From Lepeophtheirus salmonis (Eukaryota; Arthropoda; Copepoda; Siphonostomatoida; Caligidae), in contig NC_052136.2 in the NCBI RefSeq assembly GCF_016086655.4, forward strand, positions 1,674,001-1,738,000: a stretch of DNA of 64,000 nt, written 5' to 3'. This document shows, piece after piece, positions 42,130 to 54,720 of this stretch. Numbering within the stretch: position 1 is the stretch's first letter; every line of letters begins with the position of its first letter. Under the pieces are notes generated by a model. That model was not told the DNA's origin. It saw only the letters and a program-made list of their open reading frames with translations, and ran no database searches. Position numbers and translations under genes: made by a program.

Positions 42130-45014
42130 TTAGAAGAAGAAGTTTTTCCTCTCTTTCCTTGACGCAAAGGTGTCAATCAAACTGTCCATGTCTTCATGGA
42201 GCACCTTGTCCACCATCACCCTGTCCATGTTCAAGAGGGTGAGGGAGGAGAGCCTCTCCTGGTCCATGGTGGTCCTCATGTGGTTCTTGAGCCTTCTGAG
42301 ACAGGAGAATGACCGCTCCGCCTCACAGCTGCTGATGGGCATTGAGGCCAGGATAACGATCACCTTGTATAGCTCCGGCATCAGGCGGAACACTCCCGAG
42401 CTTATTAACTCCGCAGCAATTTGTGACGAAACCATGTCTTCTGTGTCAATATCTGCCTAGAGAAACATAAATTTTAAACATATAATGCAAAATGAAACAT
42501 TATAATATTAACCTTGAATTGCTGGAAGATTGCATGGTCTGACTGGAGCTGCTCGAGTTCAAGTCTGTAGTGCTTGGCGACACGCTCAATGACACAGGTC
42601 TCCACTTCACTGTCATTGACGATTGCAATGAGATCCATTGTGATGTTTGTATCGTCGGTGGCAAATCTGCTCTCAAGCTCTAATACAATCTTATTGATTG
42701 CAACATCGAAATGTGTTTCACGGAAGTAGGATTCAGTTGTTCCTTTCCACTTTATTCTCCTTGGAATCTTCGCCTCCTTGAATTCCAAATCAATTGAGTC
42801 CTCCTGGTCAAATACTGATTTCATCTCAGACGACTTCAACTCAGCAAGTTTCCAGATTGATTCAAAGATTTTCTCATTCTTAAGATCTTCAAGAGTCCTA
42901 ATCACTAGGTTGACGTGTTTCCGGGCCTTTGTTAGGTCAACCTTTCTGCCTTGAAGTTCATCTGACAAGCTAGATGTGTGTCTGAGGAGTGTCTTCAACA
43001 GTTCAATGCCGAAAACAAATTCGTGACTAAAGATGCTGTTGAGCAGAGAAGTTGCTGTTGAACTCGACAATGTATCTTTATCTTTTCTCATTATTATGAG
43101 GGTCTTCATGATTCTGACCATCCCTAGAGATACAGCGTGTACAGCATCGTAGCGGAGACTCCAGCGGGTAGCAGACTGGTTCTTCAGGGTCATCACCTTG
43201 GCATGCTCCTCATCTTTACTTGTTATCTTCACCGACTTGTAGATTGCTGACCTCTTTGGTGACCCTTCAATGAAGTTGTATAAAATTTGTACTGTCCCCA
43301 TTGTATTTCTCAACAGGGTTATATCTGAGAGAAGATCCTTGACTACAAGATTGAGGACATGGGCGTAGCAGTGGATGTAGACACACAGTGGGGCTGCTTC
43401 CTTCCACCTGGCGGCAAGACCCTTCTTGATGCCGGATATGTTGGAGGCACCGTCCGCAGCCAGGGAGACAGTGCGGGCGGGGTTAAGGCCGAGATCCTTG
43501 ACAGCCTCGTGAAGCTTCTCAAACAAATATTTGCCGTCAGTCTGGGTAACTTTTACAAACTTGAGGAAGCTCTCTTTCTTGATGCCTTCACTCGTCAGAT
43601 ATCCCAGTGACAGACTGAACTGCTCCGTGTTTGACATATCTGATGTCTCATCAACAATCACAGAGAACCAGTAGTCATCATCGCCGGCACAAGTCTTGAC
43701 ATCTTCAATTATATTTTCCGTCACTTTGGATGCTATAATCTCTATCAGCTCATTTTGGATGTCAGGTGAAGTCCATTTGGCAAAACCTGCCCCAGCTGAA
43801 CCAAATTTTTTGACTTCGGCCTCCAGTTTATCTTTGAGAATATGATTGTCGTGTGAACGCAGGGACAAAAGCTCCAAGAAGTTTCCTCGATTGTTTTCAT
43901 TAGATTCCGTCAACTTTTCTCTTGTTTCGGAATCGCCCCTAAAAGCCAATCCTTGCTTTGCGAGGAACCCAACAGTTTGGAAAAGATACCTCAAATAAGC
44001 TCGCCACTTCACGACTTCCTCAGCATGTTGAGACTGAACATGGCCGAGAACCGAGGTATTCTTTCTCTTTGATGTGAGGAAATTGATCCACTTTTCCATC
44101 GACAGTTTGTGTTTTTTGTTGTTAGAATGAACTTTCAACGAGGAACTGTTTTTCCATGTTTTGAACTCAAATTTCCCAAGGTTGGAAATGGAAAATTTGG
44201 AACAGGCGAAACACTTGGCTGACTTTTCAACCTCGTCATATTCTAGCCACGGGAACTTACGGAACCAATCATATTGAAAGTCTCTGGAGTATTTGTCATC
44301 TATCTGAGGACTGTATGTTTGTAACTTGGGCTGTAGAGGATGATCTCTCTCGACTTTAGGCACAGTTTCCCGCTCAGTCTCCACTCTGGTTCTGGTCTGG
44401 ATGTCCTTCCGCTTTGGCTCCCGCCCGGTAAGTATCGGGTCACCCAGCTGGCTCGTGAAGACGACAGGGTACTCTGGGCCTCCGTCCACAAACTCCATCT
44501 CCTCAGTCTTGCTCTTCTCACCTCCCTGGACATTGTCGCTAGTCTCAGAGTCCTCTGCAGAGGGAATATTGTTGTTGTTGACTACAGAGAGCTGCTCGGG
44601 AGAGAAGATTGGTCCGATATCGAGATTAGGAAGTCTTATTCCATGAGAAATCCGTCCGCTGGGGTAATTTGATGAGTCGCTATTATTTTCTGTGTCTGCA
44701 GTAACTTTCTCTTCAGCAGAAACGGACTTTTCAGATCTTGGTTCAGGCAGTAAGGCCTCAACTGGAGCAGGGTCATCGGGACAGGAGGAGGCAGTGACTG
44801 AGGATGAGGATGTAGCAGAGGAAGTTTTCTTAACAGCAAAGTTCAATGTTTTCTGCTTCTTATGATCAATTTTCACTTGATACTTGCAGCTGGGGTCATT
44901 CTTATGGAGTTTAACTTTGTGATCATTAAAGTTGTCCTTTTGTATTTCCCTCTGACAGATAGAACAAATCACCAACTCTCTGTTAAAATGCGTTTTCCGC
45001 TTCCCGTGATACAT
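42130..45014 (-). CDS. hAT-family transposase (ZMYM1/DUF4371 type), apparently intact
   Basis: Two exons on the minus strand, 45014-42513 and 42456-42130, joined in phase 0 over a 56-bp GT-AG intron, give 942 residues. Order of parts: N-terminal C2H2 finger (CSICQREI...HKVKLH), an acidic disordered stretch to ~residue 225, a TTF-type zinc finger (WLEYDEVEKSAKCFACSKF), DUF4371, then the RNase H-like core with Asp455 in VIVDETSD and Asp521 in LAADGASNI, the YIHCYAHVLNLVVKD motif and SATRWSLRYDAV. Exon 2 carries the hAT dimerisation domain with MPISSCEAERSFSCLRRLK, including the expected catalytic Glu. No stop or frameshift interrupts it. Codon use is GC-richer than its surroundings. It may be an active or recently active element or a domesticated gene; clear terminal repeats and an 8-bp duplication were not found. 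Confidence 0.85.
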
Positions 45015-45398
45015 TTCTGATAATTAATAAATTACTGCAACAATCCACTCTAAAAAGTACAAACCTATTATTTATGTCCCTTTTAAGCAGTAATAATTTA
45101 ATTTATCTTGTATTCAATGAAACAAATTCTCACGCTCTTAAATATTTCAAGAGTACTCCATACGAAAAATGTTGTGTGCGTCTTTTTTTTTTTTTTTGGC
45201 TGTAAAGTACTTCGCATTTGCAACCAGTAACGTTAAACATAATATCTAACTCAAATATCCACTCAATGTGAAGTACTTTAAATCCATACGAAAAATGTTG
45301 TGTGCGTCTTTGTTTTTATTTTTGGCTGTAAAGTACTCTTGAAATAATTGCAGTAATTTATTAATTATCAGAAATGTATCACGGGAAGCGGAAAACGC
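44990..45398. repeat. 51-bp perfect inverted repeat with internal direct repeats
   Basis: 44990-45040, spanning the transposase start codon, is repeated base for base in inverted orientation at 45348-45398. Between them a ~54-bp segment beginning CCATACGAAAAATGTTGTGT and ending GGCTGTAAAGTACT occurs twice in direct orientation (45158-45211 and 45283-45337). ATTTCAAGAGTACT and AGTACTCTTGAAAT form a shorter inverted pair around it. Confidence 0.8.
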
Positions 45399-46199
45399 GT
45401 TTTATATTCAAAGGTTCAATCATTTATATTTATAAAATGACAGGCAATATTTGAAAGAGATATTACGGTAAATTACAGGATTTGAATTCAAATTTCTGCG
45501 ATGAATTGAGATACCCGAGAGTGTTAACTGTAGTTTAAAACCTCCGTTTTATCTATCTGACTTAATTTGGCCCCAATATTGTCTTAGAGATATAATTTAT
45601 TAATTTACTAATTCTATAAATGTGCCAGTGAATTTTGGCTACTTTAAGTACAATTTGTGGTGCCTCCAAAGGATTAATCAGAATCATTTTTTCATTTAAA
45701 TGAACTATAATTTGTTGGAAAATGTATTCCATGTTCAATTTTGAGAAAAATTATCTAGCTTCCTTTTGGGTGGACGTGCTACAAATATGTAATTTTATTA
45801 TAATGACTCAGTACTATTATGAGTTGGTCATAAGTTACATATATGTAATAGATTTTAATAATTAATTATGACTTAATTCATCTATATTTACATACCTATA
45901 TGATTGGTGGACGGTTGAGTAAGGTTTTTTTTTTGGTCCGCTGACGCGGACAAAGCGCAATACTGACGTACGGCCCTGCTTCTGGGCATTTTATCATTAA
46001 TGAGAATGATATTAATAGTCCTCAAATTAAAATTACAACGAGAGGTTTTCCCCCCTCGTGTTAACAAACTCAACAATAGCCTAACCTGACAATCTGATAG
46101 AGTCAATTCGGATGAGATATGTAAAAGAAGAAGTAGGGCTAGTCCTAAAAAACCCAACCAATCACATCTTGATTTGTCGAAGGTAGTGGAACATCACAC
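45399..46199. other. Gene-free spacer
   Basis: AT-rich, no gene seen. If the split-retrotransposon idea is right, part of ORF2 could be degraded here. Confidence 0.3.
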
Positions 46200-48837
46200 T
46201 CGTTCCCTATTGATGGGTAAAAAACACCACACCTGATATTGGTCATTCTCCTATAAGGAGTGGAAAGCAATTAAAGGATTCCGAATCATCACCTCAGGCA
46301 TCGTAGTCTTAGTTTCTCCTTCATTTCTAAATCTATCATTATGAAAAAAGATCTGGAACCTTTATATTTTCTTAATCAAAAACAGACCAGAATCACGGAT
46401 TTTTATTTGGAACCGTTATCCAATGATTTTAAATCGAATGTGACCATTAAAAAAAATACTTTGTTTAAACACTAGGGACGGAAAGGATAGAAAATCGAGG
46501 CAAAGTAATTACAAGCCCAAAATATATTTTTGAATATTTTTATTCGGGTTTTCAATTAGTAGTCCAAACTGAGAGGATTTTTTTCCCTAAAAGACGTGGA
46601 TAACATCTATTCAATGGAGAATATTAAGAATTTCATCATGAAAAAGTTTAAAGCTAACAAAGGAATTTCTGGAGGGCTTTTTACCATGTGTCAGGATGAA
46701 ATTACGCACTTTCTGTATAGAATGGGTCGTACGATGGAAAAGACGGGTAGGATGCCTGCATCATCCACAAAAGAAAGAATAGCTTTGATTCTAAAAAAGG
46801 AAATGGGATGGACTCAATCACTGAAGGCCTATTACCGTATTGCATGCCTCTTACATAATTTTATATAGAGTTCTGGATGTGCAAACGGAGCCCATTTAAA
46901 TAAAAATATTGGAATGGCTCAAAAAGGCTTCTTGCAGAAAATTGACGATGTGTCACAAAACATCCAAATAGCTATCGAATTACTTAGTAATAGAAAAAAA
47001 TATGGAGCTATTATCGGAGTTGACTTTAGTAAGGCATTCGATTCGATAAATCATTATCATGTTTTCAAAGCAATTAAGAGACTTTTACCCAAAAAGTTTT
47101 TTGAATCCGGTGAGGGCACTTTTACATAATGGTTCATCTACTAAAGAAAGTGAACCAATTTATCTGAAAAAAAGCTGCATACAAGGCTGATTGCCTCTTC
47201 TATTCATTGCATTCATAGAAGATTTAATTATACATATTTAAAAAAAGTAGGGCGGGTTTGGTGTTTATTTTAATGACAAATCATATCTGATCAATGCTTA
47301 TGCTGGATGACGTCACTTTAACAGTAATAGCTAATTCAGAGTCACAGCTTCTTAAAAGAATCAAATTCCTGCTCGACTTCTTCGAAAAGTATGAGAAAAG
47401 ATCTGGTGTAAGACCCAACAGGCAATATACCTACATTCTTCCTCTGGCTGTTTGGAAGCCAAGTGAGGATCAAAAAGTAAGAAGTTGTCAAGTCAAAAAT
47501 AGAATTAAGATCTTGGGCAGGATTTGGGAGTGTCAAGGCGTTCATATTTTGAATTGGCATTCTATAAATTTTGCTACTTACAGAAACCTGTCCAGGCAGA
47601 GGCATTTGAATCTTCAGAAAAGAATTGATATAACACACAATTATTTCTTCAAGTTATATACAAAGCAACTGCTTCCCTCAATTTGCTATGAAATTGATGA
47701 AAGAGGGACAAGTGTGGCTTAAAAATCTATTTCACCAATGCCATTTGACCCCCATAAAAAGGCCTAAATCACTCATTGGTGGTGGAATTGCACGTCTAAT
47801 GAATATAATTCCGAAAATATATATCAAGATTTTTATTGATATGTCCAGGAAACTGGACGTTGAATGGAGGAGACAGGTTTCATCCAGTGAGTTCTACCAT
47901 AGACTTATAATTGGTACGGACCTCACCAACGAGAAAATTACTGCTCACTCCCCAGTATGAGATGCAGCTCAACTTATTATTTGATACATTCCGAGGCAAC
48001 GTTAAGAAGCCTGTCTTCTTTAGGAATCTTAGCCCTCCCAAGAATTTAGAGGAAGAAGCCATTGAAAAAAATATTTTAACCCTTCACGACCTAAAAGAGA
48101 ACCCCCCCCCTTTTACGATGGCTGATGGATTTACTACCCTTTAAAAAGAGCGACAAAAGAGTTTATTGCTCCTAGACCCTGGCATCTTAAAATGACTTTT
48201 ATTAATCCAACAGACGAAGCTCAATCTATTTGTGAATACGTTTTAATTTTTTGAATAGTACGAAATTTACCGCTCAATTTTAGATCTCTGCCTATTTTAT
48301 CAAATTTTATAAAGCAAAGCATGCAAATATTGTGGGAAATTTTTTAACAATATACCTTTGTGGATCACAGGGCTGTCTAAATTTGGCAAAGATGCGTCGC
48401 CATCAACAATAAGGGTCTGGAAAATGGACCTTTGAATTTAATCAAAGCTTTTATACTCTTCGGATTATATCAAAGGAAGACGCATGTCTCCACAGAAGTC
48501 TAAAGCCATTGATTTTGCTTTATTAAAGTCTAAGGCATTAATTGCTGGGAAGCTTACATCCTATGAGCCAATATACTCTTACGAACTTAGAGCAATTTTT
48601 ATGGCATCTGCTGATAGATATACCATCCTTTCCTTCAAAGTCCCCAATGCTGATGAAACGTCCTGGATCCCGGCGGCAAAAGAAGTGAAATTATATCCGT
48701 CGGTATCACTCCAACATAAAAAGCTACTACAGTCAATTCTCAGAAGTTTTGGAATTTCTAACACGGATTGTTATATTAAGGATGCTTTTTTTATTATTAT
48801 TGATGCACTTCGTCTTTTTTTCATTTTAAATCAATGA
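46200..48837 (+). pseudogene. Non-LTR reverse transcriptase, decayed
   Basis: Plus-strand fragments in order: GKKHHT/GFRIITSGIVVLVSPSF (46215-46322, possibly endonuclease-like), TKERIALILKKE (about 46776-46805), AQKGFLQKIDDVSQNIQIA, then GVDFSKAFDSINHYHVFKAI (about 47018-47075), which holds the first catalytic Asp of an RT. The YADD box is broken by an extra G at about 47305 (AYA, then DDVTLTV in the next frame). KILGRIWECQGVHILNW, SICYEIDE and further segments run to 48837 through repeated frame changes. It is inactive. Clade not determined. Confidence 0.65.
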
Positions 48838-51800
48838 CACTTAACTTCCCCCACTAGAATACACTGCTTTTTTTTTCATTTAGCCTTTTTGAAAGTTCTT
48901 ATATGAAGCAATAGCTTTAAACTATAATGTCTATTTATGTATATTTATTTACGTAATTGCTTTGTACATATAAAAGGAAAGGTGAATAAAAAAAAATTGA
49001 AAAGTTATATTTTATTGAAAAATTAAATGAAATTTCAAATATTAAATTTTCTTGTAAAAAGCAAAAACTCCTTATTATTATTATTTTTTTTTTTTTTTGG
49101 GAGGAGGAGGAGGGGCTATAGCAAAGGCTGGAAGGGGCTCCATGCAAAATTCGAACATGCTAATAATTTGCAATATTAAATTTATTCAGTCAAAAAATAT
49201 ATTATATAAAAGTTGATAATGATTTAACTTTTTTTTTGAAACTGGAGTCCTAAACCTCTGCTTAAAATTAAATTAAATTATTTACCTCAATTTATTACAA
49301 ACTAGTTGGTTATACATTTTTTTAACATTTTGTGTTACGTTGACCTCTCAAAATTTAATGGCCCCTTACCATGTTTGATCAAAATAGATATGTAACTTTT
49401 GCCGCGAACCTGCTGACTAACAAACAGAGACAAAAGCAGAACCTCTGTACAACTTCGTTGGCGTACGTAATAACACCCAAAATCAGTTGTTAACAGTACG
49501 CCAATTATTCCCAACTATGGAATAATTGTTCGCAGCTAAACAAGAGCTAATTCAAATTCAAGCAATCAACGTCCAGAACACTGATAAAAAGAAAATTGAC
49601 TAGTAAACACTCTAAAAATATACAAGTTACAATTGTATGATCCCAAATACTTTTAGCCTTGTATACAGCCTTGGGCATCATTGCTTATTGATTTTATGTC
49701 TATTAATGCCTTTCATTGCTTCAATCCTTCTTTTGACATTGTAAACGGTTGCTTCGTAAAATTGACTCAAGGGGTTTTTCTATTTCTTTTTAGAGGAAAG
49801 GTTGCGTAATACAGTAAAGGTAACGACGTGATATTGAACGTAGGATCTCTATTTATTTTGATTAGGCCTTAGACGAGTCGTGACCATTATTATATCACAC
49901 AACCTTTCATCCGAAAAGAGACAGAAAAAACACACAAAATCTGTTGGTAATCCTGCCCAAATAATGTAATTATTATTCAATACTTGTGGAGAATTATTCA
50001 CAACTTAAAAAGAGAATTGATGGAGAATGGAGGATTGCTTTCAGTCTACACATATATAGTACACATATTTCGTATAAAGGGGGCCTCAGCTAAAAATGTA
50101 TTAGTGTAGGGGGGCCTTGACATAGTAAAGTTTGGCAAACACTGGCTTAAGAAATATTATAGTTATCATATCATAGGGGATCGTCAAGCTTAGTAGCGGA
50201 CCTGGATCCATAATCTACCCCACCCCTTCCCTCTTTTATTTACACCGTCTGGTGCCTAAAACCACTTTTACAGATCCATAAGAAGTCTTCAGCTGTTTGG
50301 AACTCAGATACAACTGCATTACTCTGACGATGTAAAAAAATCATAGAAAAATGCTGTAATTACACAAAAAAAAACTCTGAAAATTGACTACTTGATTAAA
50401 GAAGCTATTTTTTTATAATATGTATTGTATTTTCCGTATATATTCTATATACGTGAACAAAAGCACAAGAACCGAGACGGATAAACAATATATTGCACTC
50501 TTGGTTTGACTTTGGCTGTTCCAGTTCTAGCGGTTCAAGAATCGGAACCGATAGACCGATACAGGCACAACCTTGTATTTCTATATACGATTCCCTAGAT
50601 GACAAGTTTCATATATTTAGAAGATGATGTGTTATTAAAAAAACAAAAGATAAAGTAGTCAGAGATAAGTAAAAAATAAATATATAAGTGTTAGTTTCTG
50701 CAAAAGATAATCAACTTGTTTATTGCTATATTTTATAAAGTGTATTACATGTATGGCAAAACTACGAGTACGTACTAAATAACATGTGTTCCATCCATAC
50801 AAAAGTAAGATATAACTTTTTTCCAAAATATTCAGTGTGGATTACATTTTGTATTCTTCGATAAATTATCACCTATTTCCAACAACAAATTATTGTTGTA
50901 AACCCTTTGGAAGTGTTGCAAATTGCACTATAAGTATCCAAAATTGATCGTTGCAATAAGAGAATGGAAAATGATAGATTCTATTTTAAAGGTGGCACAT
51001 CGTGATCAATATAAGCCTCTCTGACTACCAATTAATTTCCGGTCTTTTTCTGTCTTTTTTAGAAGATAAGGAGGAAAGAGCCAATAAGATTATTGCTATG
51101 TCTAGGATGCCAGAGATGCGTATTTCCAGAGGTATCTATTAAGCCTTATATTATTGGGAAGTTATATCATTTTGAAAATATTTTGGGAAGTTATATCATT
51201 TTGAAAAATATTTGGCAAAAAAAAAAAATCATTGGATATATGATAATATTTAAATCTGCTAGTATACCGGTATAACTATCATCCGGTACCGAAGAATATT
51301 AGTCCTACGTCGTACATATGTATTGCACACTAAGTGTAATTCCATGTAGAGATAGGATGGGCTGTGTAACCAGATCCGAAGTAGGCATGATTAAACTGTA
51401 TTATTCGTAAAGATCCGATAAACAAACTGGCTTCCAGCTTTTTTATCCTGATGAAACAATGCATTTGAATAGTATACTCCCACTACTTTTAATATACCAC
51501 TTAATACATAGACACTTGACACGCAACCTCGTTAATAGAGTCTTGCAAATAGATGTTAAATAAGGATTCCCTTCAATAACAATTGTATAAAGAATAATTG
51601 ATTTTTGTTTAAAAAAAAGGCATGAATCATGAAAACAGAGAGAGAAACTTATCCTATTGTCCATTGAAAATCCTCTGTTGTGATCTAAAAAATTGATAAT
51701 AGAGCTATGGAGGTCTGGTGAGATATTTGTTGGAAAATTTCATTGGTTTGGGATGTAACTTGAAATAGTGCTACAAAAATAATTATCAAGTATGATTCAA

Positions 51801-52619
51801 TTTAAATGAAGAAAGAACTAATTTTATAATAAATTTCCTTCACTTACTTTTATATCTAACTTATAATCCCATATCTCCTATTAAAAATCATCAAAGGAAG
51901 ACATTTTTTGAGGAAGTATCCATGACATAGTTATTCAGTAGTTAGTTCCTTCGTAGTTCATCAATTTTCTCTTGTATTGGAGAAGAGCGTCTCTTGATGA
52001 ACCCTATATAGACATCTATAGATTACTTTACATTTAGTAGTTAATTCACGTTTATCTGATCATCATAAATAGAAAATCCATAATTATTTATTTATACTTG
52101 TATGCCGTCAAAAGTTACTTCATGAGTTTTTACTTAAAAAAACTATTTGATAATACAGTCAAAAAAATTACTAACAAATTCGAAAAAATTATAAAATAAG
52201 TTTTTCTTTTCTTATGCCGTAACTGTAATAAGATTTTTTCCTTTTTAAATTTGACCTCATTTGAAGTACTTCCGGAACGCTGGAACTTTGACGGCTTTTG
52301 ATGGCACATAGAAAAAATTAGGAGGTAATTACCAACAGCTAAACACATCTCATGATTCATGATAATTTTGAATTTGGTCAACTTTAAAAAATAGCGTAGA
52401 CTCGACTACGTAGTCTCCATAAAGTTACCCTTTTAACTGAATAAACAAGGTGAATTCTGCGAAGGGAACAAGATGTTGCATACAACATCAGGGGAAATGA
52501 CAGAAAAAGATAATGTGACGTCATCTATGGTATTATAAAAAGCAGCATCTTGCGTGGGAAAAAAGATTTCACAAAGATCATGGATCTACTCAAGACAACA
52601 AGCGCGTTTCGTTTCTTCA
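48838..52619. other. Gene-free repeat-rich region
   Basis: No gene supportable. Noted: 49540-49610 resembles 34640-34700; 49790-49850 (minus) and 49885-49960 (plus) are back-to-back ends of the long-TIR MITE family; 50084-50145 is a hAT-type terminus (reverse complement CCAGTGTTTGCCAAACTTTA); 51040-51075 is another MITE end fragment; a TGACGTCA octamer is at 52516-52523. Confidence 0.4.
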
Positions 52620-53090
52620 TTTTAAAACTTTAGATGAAAGTGCCCTTTATAACCGTCCCTGAGGAGGCCTTAAGTATCCAAAGTGAAGTCAATCCTTCAA
52701 ACCATCAACCACAGACTCCATCCTGGCCCTGAACCTGGTACAGCCTGGTTGAGGAACTCCTTGTCCATGTTTCATTCACAGTTTTGTGAATGAAAGCCCA
52801 CAAGGAGTCAACTGCAGTGTTATGTGCTCATTTTATAAACCCTCTCTCCAAGACACCCCACACATAGTAGTCCAAGGGTTATCTGGTTACCTAGGAGGCC
52901 CCCCCAAAAAAGAAGAAGTCTTAAAAGCGTGGGGTTTTCCAGAATAAATTATGTTCCAATTAACGAACTTGGACAAATCTGACAAATTTAAAATTCTGAC
53001 ATGGCATCAGATCTATACTAATTATCTACGGAGTTATTTGGGCCCTTGAGCGTGCCTGGCACGGAGACACACAATACTACCGGCACAGTG
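52620..53090 (-). mobile_element. Mariner C-terminal fragment E
   Basis: Minus-strand text includes PLDYYVWGVLERG (about 52838-52876), corresponding to the third catalytic region, followed by AHNTAVDSLWAFIHKTVN, and in another frame EFLNQAVPGSGPGWSLW near the end. Upstream homology dissolves after about 52900. Inactive fragment. Confidence 0.6.
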
Positions 53091-53524
53091 TTCGTATTCG
53101 GAGGACATCCAAATAATATGTATTTTTTGCTAAACAGTTTTGTCAGCTAAATCTAATAAGTATACTTTCATAAACATTGTTTAAATGATATTGAGGTTTA
53201 AAATTGTTCCAAAATTAAAATCACAACCCCGTATATATTTTATTAGAAATTTGACACTTTTACTAACCATATTAACTAGAATTGATGAACCCCCGAAGAA
53301 GGATTCTAAAGCTCATTAAATTAAAAATACTCATAACTCTAATTGCTTATAACAACTCATAATATGAAAACTCTTATAGCGTAACATCGTTAATTGTCAT
53401 GGATCATTTCATCTGCCATATGTCATTCCTATTGAAACATGTCCGTGTTTTTCAAATGAAGAATTCTCAATTGTATAAATACCTGGTTATATAATCGCTG
53501 AAGAATTTTGGAATTTTATATACG
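53091..53524. other. Gene-free spacer
   Basis: AT-rich, nothing recognisable. Confidence 0.3.
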
Positions 53525-54001
53525 AGGGCATCCGCAGTGGGTGGGCTATAGGAGCTGTAGCCCCCCACTCAAAATAAATAATTTTTGTTTTTACTAGAAA
53601 ATGTAATGTTTGAAATTTAATTTAATTTTTCAATTTTTTTTCCATAAAATGACAGGATTTTTGAAATTTTTAACAAAAAAATTGACTATTTGAATTTTTT
53701 TTCAAGAAATTTTATATTAAAAATTTAATGTTTGAAATTTTTGTAAAAAGCTATGGATTTTAGAATTTTTTTCAAAAAATTGAATTTTTTGTGAATAGCT
53801 GTGGAGTTTTGAAAAAATTTACTATTTGAAATTTTTAAAATTTATTTTTGAATTTTTTATGAGCAGCTTTGGATTTTTGAATTTTTTGTTAATATTTCTG
53901 AATTTTTGAACTTTTTGTTAATAGTTATTGATTTTTGAAATTTTTTGTGAATTTTCCCTCCAAAAAAAAAAAATATATGTATATAATCTTGCGGACGCCC
54001 C
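53525..54001. mobile_element. AT-rich MITE, CAGGGGCGTCC family
   Basis: The left end CGAGGGCATCCGCAG pairs with the reverse complement of the right end, CAGGGGCGTCCGCAAG. The interior consists of many TTTTTGAATTTTTT-type units around GAATAGCTGTGGA-like spacers, as at 39255-39742 and (inverted) 5577-5972. Confidence 0.65.
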
Positions 54002-54229
54002 TGTAGACATATCAGTCGATTTTGGAGTAAGGAGTAGTGAATGAACCAATAAAAAATACAACCACAATATCTACAAGTTGGTGCAGAGAAGACTAGCTCT
54101 AACTTGGCATAATCTAAAATGTTAATTTTATCTAGTGGTACATATTTTATTATTTTCAATCCAGAATGACACTGTTGCAAAATCCCGGAGGAAGATAACA
54201 AGACATCTTATTTTTAAACAAAGCAATGC

Positions 54230-54720
54230 TACATCACAACCGAATATCCAGACAATGTCTCAGGTTCAGTGAGATGTGTCTTCATAACAAAAAAATCCCG
54301 CCTAAACCATGGTCTTGTATGTTGCGGAGTCTACATTCTCATTTTTTGTGGAGAGGAGGAAACGGATCAATGCAGATGCTTACGTAGAACTTTTTGATTG
54401 GAAAGTGCTACCTTTGGCTAGATAAAAGTTCGAGAACAACTTTGTTTTTCAGTTAAGACGGAGCTCCGTGTCATTGCACCACTAAGACCCAGACCTTTCT
54501 GAGAGACAATTCTCCAGACTTTTGGTACCTCAACATGTACCCACCCTCCTCTCCAGTCACAAGCCCCTTAGACTACTCTATCTAGGCCCATTTGGAGGAG
54601 AGGATGTGTCCTACTTCTCACAGGAGTGTCCAGTCTCTAAGGGTTTATATCAAGAAGGAGTGGACTAAGCTCGAATCTGATGATATAGAGATATAGTCCT
54701 CGTATTTATGAAATTATTAG
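54230..54720 (+). mobile_element. Mariner-like fragment F
   Basis: Plus-strand pieces: FVEKRKRINADAYVELF-like text (about 54340-54395, frame-shifted), then KTQTFLRDNSPDFWYLNMY (about 54486-54540) and PPSSPVTSPLDYS, where the SPDLNPLDY motif has lost its Asp. AHLEERMCPTSHRSVQSLRV and IKKEWTKLESDDIE complete the C-terminus near 54690. Interrupted by frame changes and a stop (TAG) after LDYSI. Confidence 0.65.

Noticed and set aside
42170..44672. Several 80-110 codon plus-strand frames inside the hAT gene
   Set aside because: Shadows of the minus-strand transposase, with no homology or splice logic.
48484..48837. 117-codon frame as an independent gene
   Set aside because: It lies at the tail of the decayed reverse-transcriptase region in the same orientation and has no recognised domain; more likely ORF2 remnant.
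52130..52381. 83-codon minus frame
   Set aside because: AT-driven composition, no splice context and no recognisable motif.
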